This document shows positions 55,587 to 63,915 of a DNA stretch of 64,000 nt, in pieces. The position numbers were made by a program, and so were the translations under genes. Under the pieces are notes generated by a model that did no database searches, was not told the DNA's origin, and worked only from the letters and a program-made list of their open reading frames with translations. The stretch covers positions 372,001 to 436,000 of the forward strand of contig WVSN01000001.1 of the NCBI GenBank assembly GCA_015689705.1, read 5' to 3'. Within the stretch, counting starts at the first letter, position 1. Each line of letters opens with the position of its first letter. The stretch is from Rhodobacterales bacterium HKCCE3408. Its GTDB lineage: Bacteria; Pseudomonadota; Alphaproteobacteria; Rhodobacterales; Rhodobacteraceae.

Positions 55587-56834
55587 TCAGGCGGATTTCG
55601 CGATCTCGGCCACCATTGCCTCGTGGAGGCTGACGGCGAGCTTGTGGATGTCACGGCGGAACGCGTTCTTCTTGGCCATCTCGGCCAGGGGCGCGCCGTG
55701 GTCGGCGGTCTGGACGACCTGCTTGCCGCCATCGGCGAGCTGGGTCGAGATCTTCACGCCAAGGCTTTCGGCCAGCCGCTTGACCCGGGCCTTGCCGTTC
55801 AGGTCGGTCATGCCGGGGGCGCGGTTGAGGCAGAAGTTCACCTTGTCGAGCGGCAGGTCCTCGGATTGCAGCGCCTTGATGAAGCGCATCGCGTTCTGGG
55901 CCGAGCGCATGTCGAGCTCCATCACCGCGAAGAACACGTCCGACCGTGCGAGCACGGTTTCGGTCCAGGTCACGATCGAGCCGGGCATGTCGACGACGAC
56001 GATGTCGAAGCTGGCCTTCGCGACCTCAAGGATGCGTTCGACGTCCTCGGCCGTCAGCATGTCGAGCGGCACGATCTCGGCCGGCGCGGTGAAGACCGAC
56101 ATGGTCTCGCCATAGGTCTGAAGCGCCTGGCGGAAACTGTCCTCGTCCATGTTCACGGTGTCGGATAGGATCTCGATGATGAATTCGCGGCGGGGCAGGT
56201 CGAGATAGGTCGCGATGGCGCCCTGCTGGAGATCGAAGTCGATGACGCAGACCGACGGCGCTTCCTTGTCGATCTTCGCCAGTTCCCAGGCGAGGTTGAC
56301 GGCAAGCGACGTTGCACCGGCGCCGCCGGCGAGCTTCTGCACGGCGAAGAGCGCGGAGGGCGCACCCATGCGCTGCCCGGTCTTGGACGGGCCGCCATGC
56401 TGGACGACCATCATCGGTTCCGGCTCCGGCCGGGTCACGCGTTCGATGGCGTCATGCAGCGCATTCTCGGGCAGCGGGTAGGGCACGAAGTCGTGCGCGC
56501 CAAGCTTGAGAAGCTGGTGCAGCCCGGCCGTCGACACGTTGTCGGCGATCAGGATCACCTTGATCTTGCGTTCGGTCGCGGCGCGGATGATTTCGCCGAT
56601 GAGGCCGATATCGCCCTCGTCCTCGGCGTCGACCGCGATGGCGACGAATTTCAGGTCGGCCGCTTCGGGCTGCGCGAAGAACGATCGCGCCTCACCGAGC
56701 TGGAGGTCGCCCCAGGCTTCGCCGAGTTCGGCCTCCATGTCGTCGATCAGAAGATCGAATTGCTGAACATCCCGGGAGATCGTGCACGCGACGATCGAGG
56801 CCGGTTCGGTCTTCAATGCAGGTTCGGTACCCAT
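55587..56834 (-). CDS. cpaE: CpaE/TadZ, ParA-like localisation ATPase
   Basis: The 415-residue protein has an N-terminal receiver-like domain (about 15-130, VILIADNVSTAGLHQLLKLG) and a ParA/MinD-type domain with a degenerate deviant Walker motif (GGAGATS, no Lys at the usual place), which is common in CpaE. It places the Tad machine at its site in the cell. ATG 56834 was chosen; the frame is open upstream, but that region contains the preceding gene's terminator. Confidence 0.93.
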   Translation of the reverse strand: MGTEPALKTEPASIVACTISRDVQQFDLLIDDMEAELGEAWGDLQLGEARSFFAQPEAADLKFVAIAVDAEDEGDIGLIGEIIRAATERKIKVILIADNVSTAGLHQLLKLGAHDFVPYPLPENALHDAIERVTRPEPEPMMVVQHGGPSKTGQRMGAPSALFAVQKLAGGAGATSLAVNLAWELAKIDKEAPSVCVIDFDLQQGAIATYLDLPRREFIIEILSDTVNMDEDSFRQALQTYGETMSVFTAPAEIVPLDMLTAEDVERILEVAKASFDIVVVDMPGSIVTWTETVLARSDVFFAVMELDMRSAQNAMRFIKALQSEDLPLDKVNFCLNRAPGMTDLNGKARVKRLAESLGVKISTQLADGGKQVVQTADHGAPLAEMAKKNAFRRDIHKLAVSLHEAMVAEIAKSA

Positions 56835-57017
56835 ACTCAATTCCCATCTTGCCGCGGCTTTGCCGGAGCCAAACCCCGCGTCACGGGCCGCCCGGATAAC
56901 GGTCGGACGGCGACATGAGGAGAGACGGTTCGGCTGACGGAATCGCCCCACGCTCGAGAACGGGTTTGGCGGGGAATGTGGGCAACAATTGGACCAAAAA
57001 ACCGAAACTATTTGAAA

Positions 57018-57049
57018 AAGCGCCACGTCCTTTTCGGGACGTGGCGCTT
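57018..57049 (-). terminator. Terminator after the Tad-locus OmpA gene
   Basis: A perfect 13-bp stem (57018-57030 with 57037-57049) follows the stop at 57087 on the - strand and runs into T's (CTTTTTC). cpaE, 184 bp further on, probably has its own promoter. Confidence 0.65.
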
Positions 57050-57086
57050 CGAGGTCAGGATCGTTGTGCCCGGAGGCGGGTCGGGG

Positions 57087-57719
57087 TCAGCTGCCGCCTT
57101 CGCCACCGCCGCCGCCCGAGCCGACATAGGCGCGCTGCACGATGCGGGCGTATTCGCCGTTCAGCACGATCGGGTGGTTCTGGACGAAGCCCGAGACCAT
57201 CGTGACCGTGCGGCGGTTTTGCCGTTCGCGGTCCTGGGTGGCCACGACCGGCTCGTTTTCCCCGCGCGAGACCAGAGCCTCGAGCCGGTGACGGTCGACA
57301 CCCTGGGAGACCAGGTAGTTGACCGCCGCACGGGCGCGCCGCAGGCCGAGGTTGTAGTTGTAGGAGTCCGAACCGACGAGGTCGGTATGTCCGAACACCG
57401 AGAACCGCACCTCGGGGAACTGCCGGATCCAGGCCGCCTGGCGGCTGAGGACCATCCGCGCCTCCTGATCCAGCACGGCGCTGTCGAAGGCGAAGTTGAT
57501 CGTCGCCGGCACTTCGTTCGCGAACCGCAGCTGCAGGCTTTCGACGAAGTTGGCCTGTCCGGTCTGGATCAGGATGTTGTTCATCGTCGGGTTGCCGAAG
57601 CGGCCCTCGTCCAGGTGGCTCCCGGCAGGAGCGTCGGAGAGGAAGGTGAAGTCACAGGCCGAGAGCGCGAGGCACGCGGTGCCGGCCATGACGGTCTTGA
57701 GGAAGGGTTTGCTGGCCAT
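57087..57719 (-). CDS. OmpA-family lipoprotein of the Tad locus
   Basis: The 210-residue lipoprotein has lipobox LSAC (Cys22) and a C-terminal OmpA-type domain (VFGHTDLVGSDSYNYNLGLRRARA) ending in a Gly-rich tail. It would bind peptidoglycan and stabilise the secretin complex in the outer membrane. It is placed where other Tad loci encode RcpB or an OmpA protein, 5 bp after cpaC. Confidence 0.88.
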   Translation of the reverse strand: MASKPFLKTVMAGTACLALSACDFTFLSDAPAGSHLDEGRFGNPTMNNILIQTGQANFVESLQLRFANEVPATINFAFDSAVLDQEARMVLSRQAAWIRQFPEVRFSVFGHTDLVGSDSYNYNLGLRRARAAVNYLVSQGVDRHRLEALVSRGENEPVVATQDRERQNRRTVTMVSGFVQNHPIVLNGEYARIVQRAYVGSGGGGGEGGS

Positions 57720-57724
57720 CTGTC

Positions 57725-59104
57725 TCACTCCATCACATAGCCGTAGGAGCCGCCGAAGTCCTGCTGCGCCACGTCGGCGGCAGGGCCGGAGCCCGGAACC
57801 CGGCCGACCGTCTGGCCGAACAGGAAGAGATCGCGCTCGCTCGGGATGGCGACCCGGTCGGTCGGCAGGGACAGGGCCTCGCCGCGCGTCGGGCTCACCA
57901 GGTGAGCGGTGACGATCACCACAAGCTCGGTCTGGTTGCGCTGCCAGTTCGAGGACCGGAAGAGCGCGCCGAGAACCGGGATGTCGCCAAGCCACGGAAC
58001 CTGGCCGACCGAGTCGCGGAAGTCGTCCTGAAGGAGGCCCGCGATGGCGAAGCTTTCCCCGTCACGCAGGTTGACGGTGGTCGTCGCCGACCGGGTGCTG
58101 AGCGAGGGGATCTGCGCCCCGCCGCCGAGCTGGATCTCTTCGCCGAGCGACGAGACCTCGGTGTCGAGCACCAGGTTGATGACGCCCTGCTGAACCACGG
58201 TGGGCGAGAAGTTGAGCGTGATGCCGAAGGGCTTGAACTCGACGCCGACGCCGTTGTCGGACTGGGTCGGGACCGGAAGCTCGCCGCCGGCGAGGAAGCT
58301 GGCCGACTGACCGGAGAGAGCGACGATGTTCGGCTCTGCCAGGGTGCGGACAAGACCTTCGGTCTCGAGCGCCTCGAGAAGGATGCCGACCTGGGCGCCG
58401 TTCGAGCCGAAGCCGAGCGACAGGCCGCCGGTTGCACCGCCGAGGGTACCGTCGCCGAGCGTCGTGCCGCCGCCGCCGGTGGCGACGCCGGTGCCGAACT
58501 GGAAGCCGCCGTCAGACAGCTGCAGCGAGGCCGACAGGTTCTGCCGCGTGGTGCGCGACATCTCGGCGAAGCGGACCTGCAGCAGCACCTGCTGCGAGCC
58601 GGACACGTACATCAGGTTCGACACGTTGCCCGAATAGCGCTCGGCCAGTTGCATCGCGTGATCGACCGCCTCGCCCGAGCTGAGCGTGCCGGAGAGCACG
58701 ATGCCGTCATTGGCGGTGCGCACCTCGATCGGCTCGCCCGGAAGGATCTGGCTGAGCCGCTCACGCAGTTCGGCCACATCCGGGACGACCTGCACCTCGA
58801 CGTTCGCGATCAGCTGCCCCTCGACGCCCAGAAGGGTCATCGTGGTGCGGCCGGGCGCGCGGCCGAGCACGTAGATCGTGCGTTCGGACAGCGTGGCGAT
58901 GTCGGCGATGGCCGGGTTGGCCACCGAGAGTTCTGCGAAGACCGCGTCGCTTTCGACGACGACGGCGCGGTTCATGGGGACGCGAAGGGACGTGGAAACG
59001 GCACCTTCAAGCACGCGCAGCGTCTGCGCGTGGGTCGCGGGCGCGAAGGACAGCGCCAGGGCGCAGGCCGCGAAGGCCGCGCGAAGAAGTCGGGTCATGC
59101 TCAT
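57725..59104 (-). CDS. cpaC: CpaC/RcpA, Tad pilus outer-membrane secretin
   Basis: The 459-residue protein has a signal peptide ending at AHAQ (about 26), an N-terminal pilus-secretin domain (VPMNRAVVVESDAVFAELSVANP), a BON-like part, and the secretin core (VPWLGDIPVLGALFRS, then ELVVIVTAHLV). It forms the outer-membrane channel for Flp pili. ATG 59104 has AGGAT before it. A hairpin lies between cpaB and this gene. Confidence 0.95.
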   Translation of the reverse strand: MSMTRLLRAAFAACALALSFAPATHAQTLRVLEGAVSTSLRVPMNRAVVVESDAVFAELSVANPAIADIATLSERTIYVLGRAPGRTTMTLLGVEGQLIANVEVQVVPDVAELRERLSQILPGEPIEVRTANDGIVLSGTLSSGEAVDHAMQLAERYSGNVSNLMYVSGSQQVLLQVRFAEMSRTTRQNLSASLQLSDGGFQFGTGVATGGGGTTLGDGTLGGATGGLSLGFGSNGAQVGILLEALETEGLVRTLAEPNIVALSGQSASFLAGGELPVPTQSDNGVGVEFKPFGITLNFSPTVVQQGVINLVLDTEVSSLGEEIQLGGGAQIPSLSTRSATTTVNLRDGESFAIAGLLQDDFRDSVGQVPWLGDIPVLGALFRSSNWQRNQTELVVIVTAHLVSPTRGEALSLPTDRVAIPSERDLFLFGQTVGRVPGSGPAADVAQQDFGGSYGYVME

Positions 59105-59264
59105 TGTGATCCTGCCTCTATTGATCACGGATTTTGGAGGGGTTTTTCCCCGCCATTGCGTGCACCATGCCCGATGCGACCTTTCCGCGCAATAATCATG
59201 GGGTTGCACGACGTCGTTTATGTGCCATTCGGGCCACGCACACACATAATTTGGGGCCTGAACG

Positions 59265-59296
59265 GGAACCGGCCCCCAAGATCGGGGGCCGGTTCC
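59265..59296 (-). terminator. Strong hairpin between cpaB and cpaC
   Basis: A perfect 13-bp GC stem (59265-59277 with 59284-59296) and a 6-base loop lie 65 bp after the cpaB stop. There is no T-run. It may terminate, attenuate, or protect the upstream RNA. Confidence 0.45.
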
Positions 59297-59360
59297 GAAT
59301 GTCGATCCACAGATTTGTCCCTCTGTGGATATGTCTGTTGACAGGCGCCCGGGCCCGGTC

Positions 59361-60191
59361 TCAGCCCTCGTCGGGGCAGGGGAACGGCATCCGCTCGACC
59401 TCACCGCCGGCGCGGCGGGTGGTGACGTAGCAGATCCGCGGACCGGCCTCCTGCACCTCTTCCTCGATGCCGAGGATGTCGTCCAGGCTGACCTCGAACT
59501 GCTCGCTCTGGGTGTCGTCCTCGACCCCGATGAGCGACAGCGTCAGGCGGCCAGAGGACTGTGCCAGCGTCAGCGCGGCAATTTCCTGCGGGGTGGCGGC
59601 GATGGTCACCGTCCGCGCGATGGTCGGGTTGTTCCGGTCCTCGTCGGCGATCTGGTCGATGGCGATGATCTGCACGCCCGAGCGGATCAGCCGGGTCACG
59701 TCGGTGCCGCGGGCCGAACCGGTCCAGTAGACGTCGACCCGGTCACCCGGGCGAAGGAAGCCCGACACGCCCGAGGTCACGTCGACGCGGAGGGCGAAGG
59801 CGCGCAAGCCGTTGCCGAGCCGCGAAGCCACGCCGGCATCCTCGCCGGGCGCGGTGACCTTGGAGATGAGGATGGGTTCGTCCCGCTCCATCACGCGCAG
59901 AACGGTGCGCGGAACGTCCGGGCCTTCCGGGAACAGCTCTTCCATGGTGGCGAATGCGCCGAACGGCACGTGATCCGCGGGCCATGCCACGGCGGTCACG
60001 TTTTCCGGCCGAAGCGGCTGGCCATACCGGAGAGGTGCATTGACGACGAAGATCTCCGTCGTCTCGATGATCGAGTCGCGTTGCTGCTGAAGGGCGGCCT
60101 GGTACTGGGTAAACCGTTCCTTTGCGAAGTAGACGGCAAAGCCCGCCAGGGACAGCCCCACCAGAAGCACTAGTCCGAAAATGATACGCAT
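59361..60191 (-). CDS. cpaB: CpaB/RcpC, Tad pilus assembly protein
   Basis: The 276-residue protein has an N-terminal membrane helix (IIFGLVLLVGLSLAGFAVYF), a coiled segment, and an SAF domain (NAPLRYGQPLRPENVTAVAWP) followed by the RcpC C-terminal domain. It is thought to help pilus assembly at the periplasmic side. ATG 60191 was chosen as the first Met directly before the helix. Confidence 0.93.
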   Translation of the reverse strand: MRIIFGLVLLVGLSLAGFAVYFAKERFTQYQAALQQQRDSIIETTEIFVVNAPLRYGQPLRPENVTAVAWPADHVPFGAFATMEELFPEGPDVPRTVLRVMERDEPILISKVTAPGEDAGVASRLGNGLRAFALRVDVTSGVSGFLRPGDRVDVYWTGSARGTDVTRLIRSGVQIIAIDQIADEDRNNPTIARTVTIAATPQEIAALTLAQSSGRLTLSLIGVEDDTQSEQFEVSLDDILGIEEEVQEAGPRICYVTTRRAGGEVERMPFPCPDEG

Positions 60192-60504
60192 CTGCTTTGT
60201 CCCATGCTGTAGCGCATGACGCCCCCAACGGTCGCACACACGCATTAAACCGAGCGGCAGGATTGTTGAGGATTGGGGCAGAATGATGGTTTAGAGACGG
60301 ATTTACTCTGGCCATTCGACACGATGCCGGCGTGTCCGGCCGGTCGGTCCGAAGACTTGGCGGCCGGACGGGTCGTCACCCGTCCGGCCCGTCCGCGCGC
60401 TCTCGCGGTGGTTCTCTGCCGGGCCATGCAGCGTCCCGGTCAGCGCGAGGGCACGAAGCCCGTGTGTCTCGTTCAGCCGGCGTGCGGCTGGCCGCAATTC
60501 CGGA
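60192..60504. other. 313-bp intergenic region upstream of cpaB
   Basis: The region holds a hairpin (60362-60389) that would end the upstream pilin-like transcript; the cpaB promoter should lie between it and 60191. No coding frame here is convincing. Confidence 0.5.
60362..60389 (-). terminator. Hairpin after the divergent pilin-like gene
   Basis: An 11-bp GC-rich stem (60362-60372 with 60379-60389) and a 6-base loop lie about 115 bp after the stop at 60505. There is no clear T-run. Confidence 0.4.
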
Positions 60505-60843
60505 TCAGGCGCAGGTCCCGGTCGAGGCGTTGTAGCCTTGCGAGGTCGTGGTGCAGCCGGAGCCGCCGGTGGTGGTGGTGCCGTCTTCGCCGGTCCAGGT
60601 GCCGTCCGAGTTCGGATTCTCGACCACGGAGTTCTGGTTCGGGTCCACGAAGCTGCGCTGGATCACGAAATCACTGCGGAGCTGCGTGTTGATCTCGTCG
60701 ACCATGTCGGCCATGCCGGCGCCGACGACATTCTGCGTCGCGATGCCGAGCGCGCAGAGACCGCAGGTCAGCACGACCCAGTCGACGGTCACGAGGCCGG
60801 ATTCATTCTTGATGAAGTTGGAAAGGACGGGATGGATCGCCAT
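60505..60843 (-). CDS. Divergent Flp-type pilin-like protein with a long tail
   Basis: The 112-residue protein shares the Flp core (ESGLVTVDWVVLTCGLCALGI against ESGAVTVDWVVLTAAIVGLAL) but then diverges. It has a 60-residue tail rich in Asp, Asn, Thr and Gly, with two Cys near the end. It would be processed by CpaA and could be a minor or tip pilin. ATG 60843 was chosen by comparison with the Flp starts. Confidence 0.8.
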   Translation of the reverse strand: MAIHPVLSNFIKNESGLVTVDWVVLTCGLCALGIATQNVVGAGMADMVDEINTQLRSDFVIQRSFVDPNQNSVVENPNSDGTWTGEDGTTTTGGSGCTTTSQGYNASTGTCA

Positions 60844-61033
60844 CAGCGTTACTCCTGCACTTGTCAATAAAGCGCCATTGGCGCCTGAACCACAGTGGCA
60901 ATATCCGAATCCAAATCGGCCGAAATATGGCGATTCAAGTGGTTCGATAGAAATTTTTCGGAAGTTTAGGAAATAATGAATCCGAATTGTCTACGAAATG
61001 GAACCGACCGCCGGGAGGGGTCCGGAACGGAAA

Positions 61034-61062
61034 ACGGCCCGCCCCGGGATGGGGCGGGCCGT
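61034..61062 (-). terminator. Terminator after flp1
   Basis: A perfect 12-bp stem (61034-61045 with 61051-61062) lies 33 bp after the flp1 stop; TTTCC follows on the - strand. Confidence 0.55.
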
Positions 61063-61095
61063 GAAATCGGTTCGGGCGGCGCGCCGCCGTCCGGA

Positions 61096-61323
61096 TCAGT
61101 CGATCGCGTTGGCGTCGCCGACCGTGGCAGCGCCGGCGAAGGGATCGTTGTTCGGGTTCTGTGCGGCGAGCTCGGCCTGGACCTCACCGGTCAGGTCCTC
61201 GACGCCGCCGGAGATCACGGCCATCACCGCGAGGGCGAGGCCGACGATGGCTGCGGTCAGCACGACCCAGTCGACGGTAACAGCGCCGGACTCGGAGGCC
61301 GCGAAGGTCTTCAAAATGTTCAT
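61096..61323 (-). CDS. flp: Flp pilin 1
   Basis: The 75-residue Flp/Fap pilin has a short leader, then the hydrophobic helix with the core SGAVTVDWVVLTAAIVGLAL and an acidic tail ending in VGDANAID. Mature subunits form the Tad pilus filament. It is one of three near-identical genes. ATG 61323 gives a leader matching those of the other copies. Confidence 0.93.
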   Translation of the reverse strand: MNILKTFAASESGAVTVDWVVLTAAIVGLALAVMAVISGGVEDLTGEVQAELAAQNPNNDPFAGAATVGDANAID

Positions 61324-61416
61324 GGTGTGACTCACTTGGCTACGTATCTGGTTTGGGGTCGTCAGCCGCCTTGGGAACGGCTGTGGGGTTGCCCCACCGG
61401 TCTACGTTTGAAAAAG

Positions 61417-61440
61417 GGCGAAAATGCAGCGGAAATGATC
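61417..61440 (-). promoter_or_regulatory. Shared upstream motif, flp1 copy
   Basis: Read on the - strand it is GATCATTTCCGCTGCATTTT followed by CGCC. It begins about 94 bp upstream of the flp1 start and aligns closely with 61988-62012 before flp2. Confidence 0.4.
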
Positions 61441-61598
61441 TACCTGGGGTAGGAAGCTGGACCAATATTGCGGCGTAATTTCTGGTGTAATAACAATCAC
61501 TCAGGATGCTGCTATATCGTCGCCAGGACCCATTTCGCCTCCCGCTGCGGGGTGCCTGACTGCACCGCCCCAGGGTTCCGGTCCGGCGCAAAGAAAAA

Positions 61599-61621
61599 GG
61601 TCGTGCGGCAGCCGCACGACC
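61599..61621 (-). terminator. Terminator after flp2
   Basis: A perfect 10-bp stem (61599-61608 with 61612-61621) with a 3-base loop is followed on the - strand by TTTTTCTTT. It lies 49 bp after the flp2 stop. Confidence 0.75.
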
Positions 61622-61669
61622 CTGTTTTTTGTGGTGCCTCCCGCGAGTGCACGGGAGAGCTGCACCGTA

Positions 61670-61897
61670 TCAGTCGATCGCGTTCGGATCGCCGACGGTG
61701 GCCGCACCGGCGAACGGATCGTCGGTCGGGTTCTGAGCGGCCAGCTCGGCCTGGATCTCACCGGTGAGGTCTTCCACACCGCCGGAGATGACGGCCATAA
61801 CGGCCAGGCCGAGGCCAACGATAGCTGCGGTCAGGACGACCCAGTCGACGGTCACGGCACCGGCTTCGGAGCGGGCGAAGTTCTTGAGCATGTTCAT
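61670..61897 (-). CDS. flp: Flp pilin 2
   Basis: The 75-residue Flp pilin differs from flp3 at only a few leader and tail residues (core EAGAVTVDWVVLTAAIVGLG, tail ending VGDPNAID). It has its own upstream motif and its own downstream terminator and so is probably a separate unit. Confidence 0.93.
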   Translation of the reverse strand: MNMLKNFARSEAGAVTVDWVVLTAAIVGLGLAVMAVISGGVEDLTGEIQAELAAQNPTDDPFAGAATVGDPNAID

Positions 61898-61987
61898 GTG
61901 GTCTCTCATCTGTTCAGTTTTCATCTTGCGCCTGACCTCATGGACGTTTCGGCGCTGCGACAAGACCTTTGATATCGGCAGATAGCG

Positions 61988-62012
61988 GCAAGAATTCGAC
62001 GGAAATGGATCG
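61988..62012 (-). promoter_or_regulatory. Shared upstream motif, flp2 copy
   Basis: Read on the - strand it is GATCCATTTCCGTCGAATTC followed by TTGCC. It lies about 91 bp upstream of the flp2 start, the same distance as in flp1. Confidence 0.4.
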
Positions 62013-62101
62013 TCGGAAGGGTCTTTTTGGCTTTCTTTCTGACTGATCGCGAAATTTTCGTCCGGCAGGCCGCTCGTAATCCGGGACAAAAAAAAGAAGA
62101 A

Positions 62102-62123
62102 GGCCGCGCGAAACCGCGCGGCC
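62102..62123 (-). terminator. Terminator after flp3
   Basis: A 9-bp GC stem (62102-62110 with 62115-62123) and a 4-base loop are followed on the - strand by TTCTTCTTTTTTTTG. It lies 42 bp after the flp3 stop. Confidence 0.8.
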
Positions 62124-62164
62124 CTCCGAAAACGGGTTGGCCGGTTTGCCCGGCCAGACCGTAA

Positions 62165-62395
62165 TTAGTCGATCGCGTTCGGGTCGCCGACGGTGGCCGC
62201 ACCGGCGAACGGATCGTCATCCGGGTTCTGAGCGGCCAGCTCGGCCTGGATCTCACCGGTGAGGTCTTCCACACCGCCCGAGATGACGGCCATAACGGCG
62301 AGGCCGAGGCCCACGATGGCTGCGGTCAGAACGACCCAGTCAACGGTCACGGCGCCGGCTTCGGACGAAGCGAAGTTCTTGAAGAGAGCAGTCAT
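62165..62395 (-). CDS. flp: Flp pilin 3
   Basis: The 76-residue Flp pilin has the same core and tail as flp2 and a slightly different leader (MTALFKNFASSEAG). GGAG lies 9 bp before the ATG. It is first in the locus and is divergent from the lytic transglycosylase. Confidence 0.93.
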   Translation of the reverse strand: MTALFKNFASSEAGAVTVDWVVLTAAIVGLGLAVMAVISGGVEDLTGEIQAELAAQNPDDDPFAGAATVGDPNAID

Positions 62396-62792
62396 ATTAA
62401 TCACTCCATAGGTCACGCTGCGCGTGGTTCGGATCAGATGGCCACGGTGGCTCGTGGCCTCCGCGATGGTTCGAAGATCGCCGCGATTCAGGGCAACACT
62501 TGGGCAAGGAGGCGGATTCATTGCGAATTCTTGGGGTCAAGAGCCATTTTATGATTACGTAGGGGAAACGGTCTCGGGCCTGACCCCCTCGGTTCATTGC
62601 GAATTTCCCTAAACCAGGAATTTTTTGTGCACGAACGGGAAACGCGGGGGTAATGGGGTCCCGATGGCCGCCGGAACCGCCCCGTAACGGCTGAGTCCGT
62701 GCGGCCACAGGCCCGCCGCGCCTGCCGCGGGACGATGGCGCCGGCGTCCGCTTTCGGGCAGATTGCGCCAAAACGCGGCGGGCAGATACGCG
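62396..62792. other. 397-bp divergent region between flp3 and the lytic transglycosylase
   Basis: It should contain the promoters of both genes and is less GC-rich than its surroundings in part (62510-62650). A 7-bp stem (62440-62446 with 62453-62459) lies in the probable flp3 leader. The upstream motif of flp1 and flp2 is not visible here. No coding frame is convincing. Confidence 0.5.
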
Positions 62793-63605
62793 ATGCGACA
62801 GGCGATCGGATTACTGGCGGCGGGGCTGTGCCTTGCCTGCGTGACGGCGGCATCGGCGCAGATGGCGCCGGGCGTCACCTTCCGGCGCGTGGCCGCGCCC
62901 GAGCCGGGGCATACCGGCCCGCTCATCAACATCCAGATCGAACCGCAGCCCGAGGCACCCGACGTGCCCGAGGAAGAGGTGGCCGATCTGCCTGACGATA
63001 CCGGCCCGGTCTCCGACGCCGCGCTGTGGTTCTGGGCCGGCGTTCCGGCAGGGCTCGAGGCGCCAGGACGCCTCGATACCGCGCTGCGCCGGCTGGCCGA
63101 GGCCGCCGAGACGCGCGAGCTTGGCCTTCTGCGGCTCGACGACCTGAACCGGATGGCGGCCGCTCATGGCCGAGAGATCCTCGCCGCCACGGCCGGAACC
63201 CGGGTCTCGCCCGCGCTGGTTCTCGCCGTCATGGCCGTGGAATCGGCCGGCAGGGCCGACGCGGTCTCGGGCGCGGGTGCGCAGGGCCTGATGCAGCTTA
63301 TCCCCGCCACGGCCGAGCGATTCGGCGTCGCGGACCCGTTCGACCCGGTCCAGAACATCCAGGGCGGCGTCGCCTACCTCGACTGGCTCCTTGGCGAATT
63401 CGGGCAGGACGCGGTGCTCGCGCTGGCCGGCTACAATGCCGGAGAGGGCGCGGTATGGCGGGCCGGTGGCGTGCCGGACTACACCGAGACGCGGGAATAC
63501 GTGCCGAAGGTGCTCGCCACGTGGGAGATCGCGCGCGGGCTGTGCCTCACGCGGCCAGAGCTGATCAGCGACGGCTGCGTCTTCGCGACGATGGCCGGCG
63601 GCTGA
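62793..63605 (+). CDS. Lytic transglycosylase (SLT family)
   Basis: The 270-residue protein has a signal peptide (about 1-23), a Pro/Glu-rich spacer, and an SLT domain with catalytic Glu150 (MAVESAGRADAVSGAGAQGLMQLIPATA) and GYNAGEGAV. It cleaves peptidoglycan in the periplasm. Its place next to the Tad locus suggests it opens the wall for the pilus, but it is divergent from flp3 and may be unrelated. ATG 62793 begins the signal peptide. Confidence 0.9.
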   Translation: MRQAIGLLAAGLCLACVTAASAQMAPGVTFRRVAAPEPGHTGPLINIQIEPQPEAPDVPEEEVADLPDDTGPVSDAALWFWAGVPAGLEAPGRLDTALRRLAEAAETRELGLLRLDDLNRMAAAHGREILAATAGTRVSPALVLAVMAVESAGRADAVSGAGAQGLMQLIPATAERFGVADPFDPVQNIQGGVAYLDWLLGEFGQDAVLALAGYNAGEGAVWRAGGVPDYTETREYVPKVLATWEIARGLCLTRPELISDGCVFATMAGG

Positions 63606-63606
63606 G

Positions 63607-63915
63607 CTAGCCCTGGAACACGTCCGCCCATTCCGGGTGGCGCCTGTATTGCGACTTCACGAAGGGGCAGAGCGGCACGATCGTCACGCCCTCGGCGCGC
63701 GCATCCGCGACCAGCCGCTTCACGAGCCTGAGCCCCGCACCCGATCCGCGCATCTCGTCCGGCACGCCGGTGTGATCGGCGATGATCATCGTCGGCGACA
63801 GGATCGAATAGGTCAGCTCCGCCTCGGCGCCGTTCTCGCGCAGGACGTAACGGCCCTTGCTCTGCCCGTGCTCGCGGACGATCCCGTCGTCGTCCGGCGG
63901 CAACGCCTCAGCCAA
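63607..63915 (-). CDS. GNAT-like N-acetyltransferase, YidJ/YjdJ type
   Basis: The 102-residue protein has the small GNAT fold of the YjdJ type: YVLRENGAEAELTYS, then VPDEMRGSGAGLRLVKRLVADARAEG for acetyl-CoA binding, and PLCPFVKSQYRRHPEW. The acceptor is unknown. No ATG precedes the domain; I chose TTG 63915, which overlaps the upstream gene's stop and has GAGG 9 bp before it. It converges on the transglycosylase gene with a 1-bp gap. Confidence 0.82.
   Translation of the reverse strand: MAEALPPDDDGIVREHGQSKGRYVLRENGAEAELTYSILSPTMIIADHTGVPDEMRGSGAGLRLVKRLVADARAEGVTIVPLCPFVKSQYRRHPEWADVFQG

Larger units (their letters stand above)
61324..61669. other. 346-bp intergenic region between flp1 and flp2
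   Basis: The region holds the flp2 terminator (61599-61621) and the flp1 promoter and leader, including the motif at 61417-61440 that is also found before flp2. I see no coding gene. Confidence 0.6.

Noticed and set aside
55587-56834. CpaE as a broken ATPase because its Walker motif lacks the usual Lys
   Set aside because: Degenerate Walker motifs are common in CpaE/TadZ proteins, and the gene is full length.
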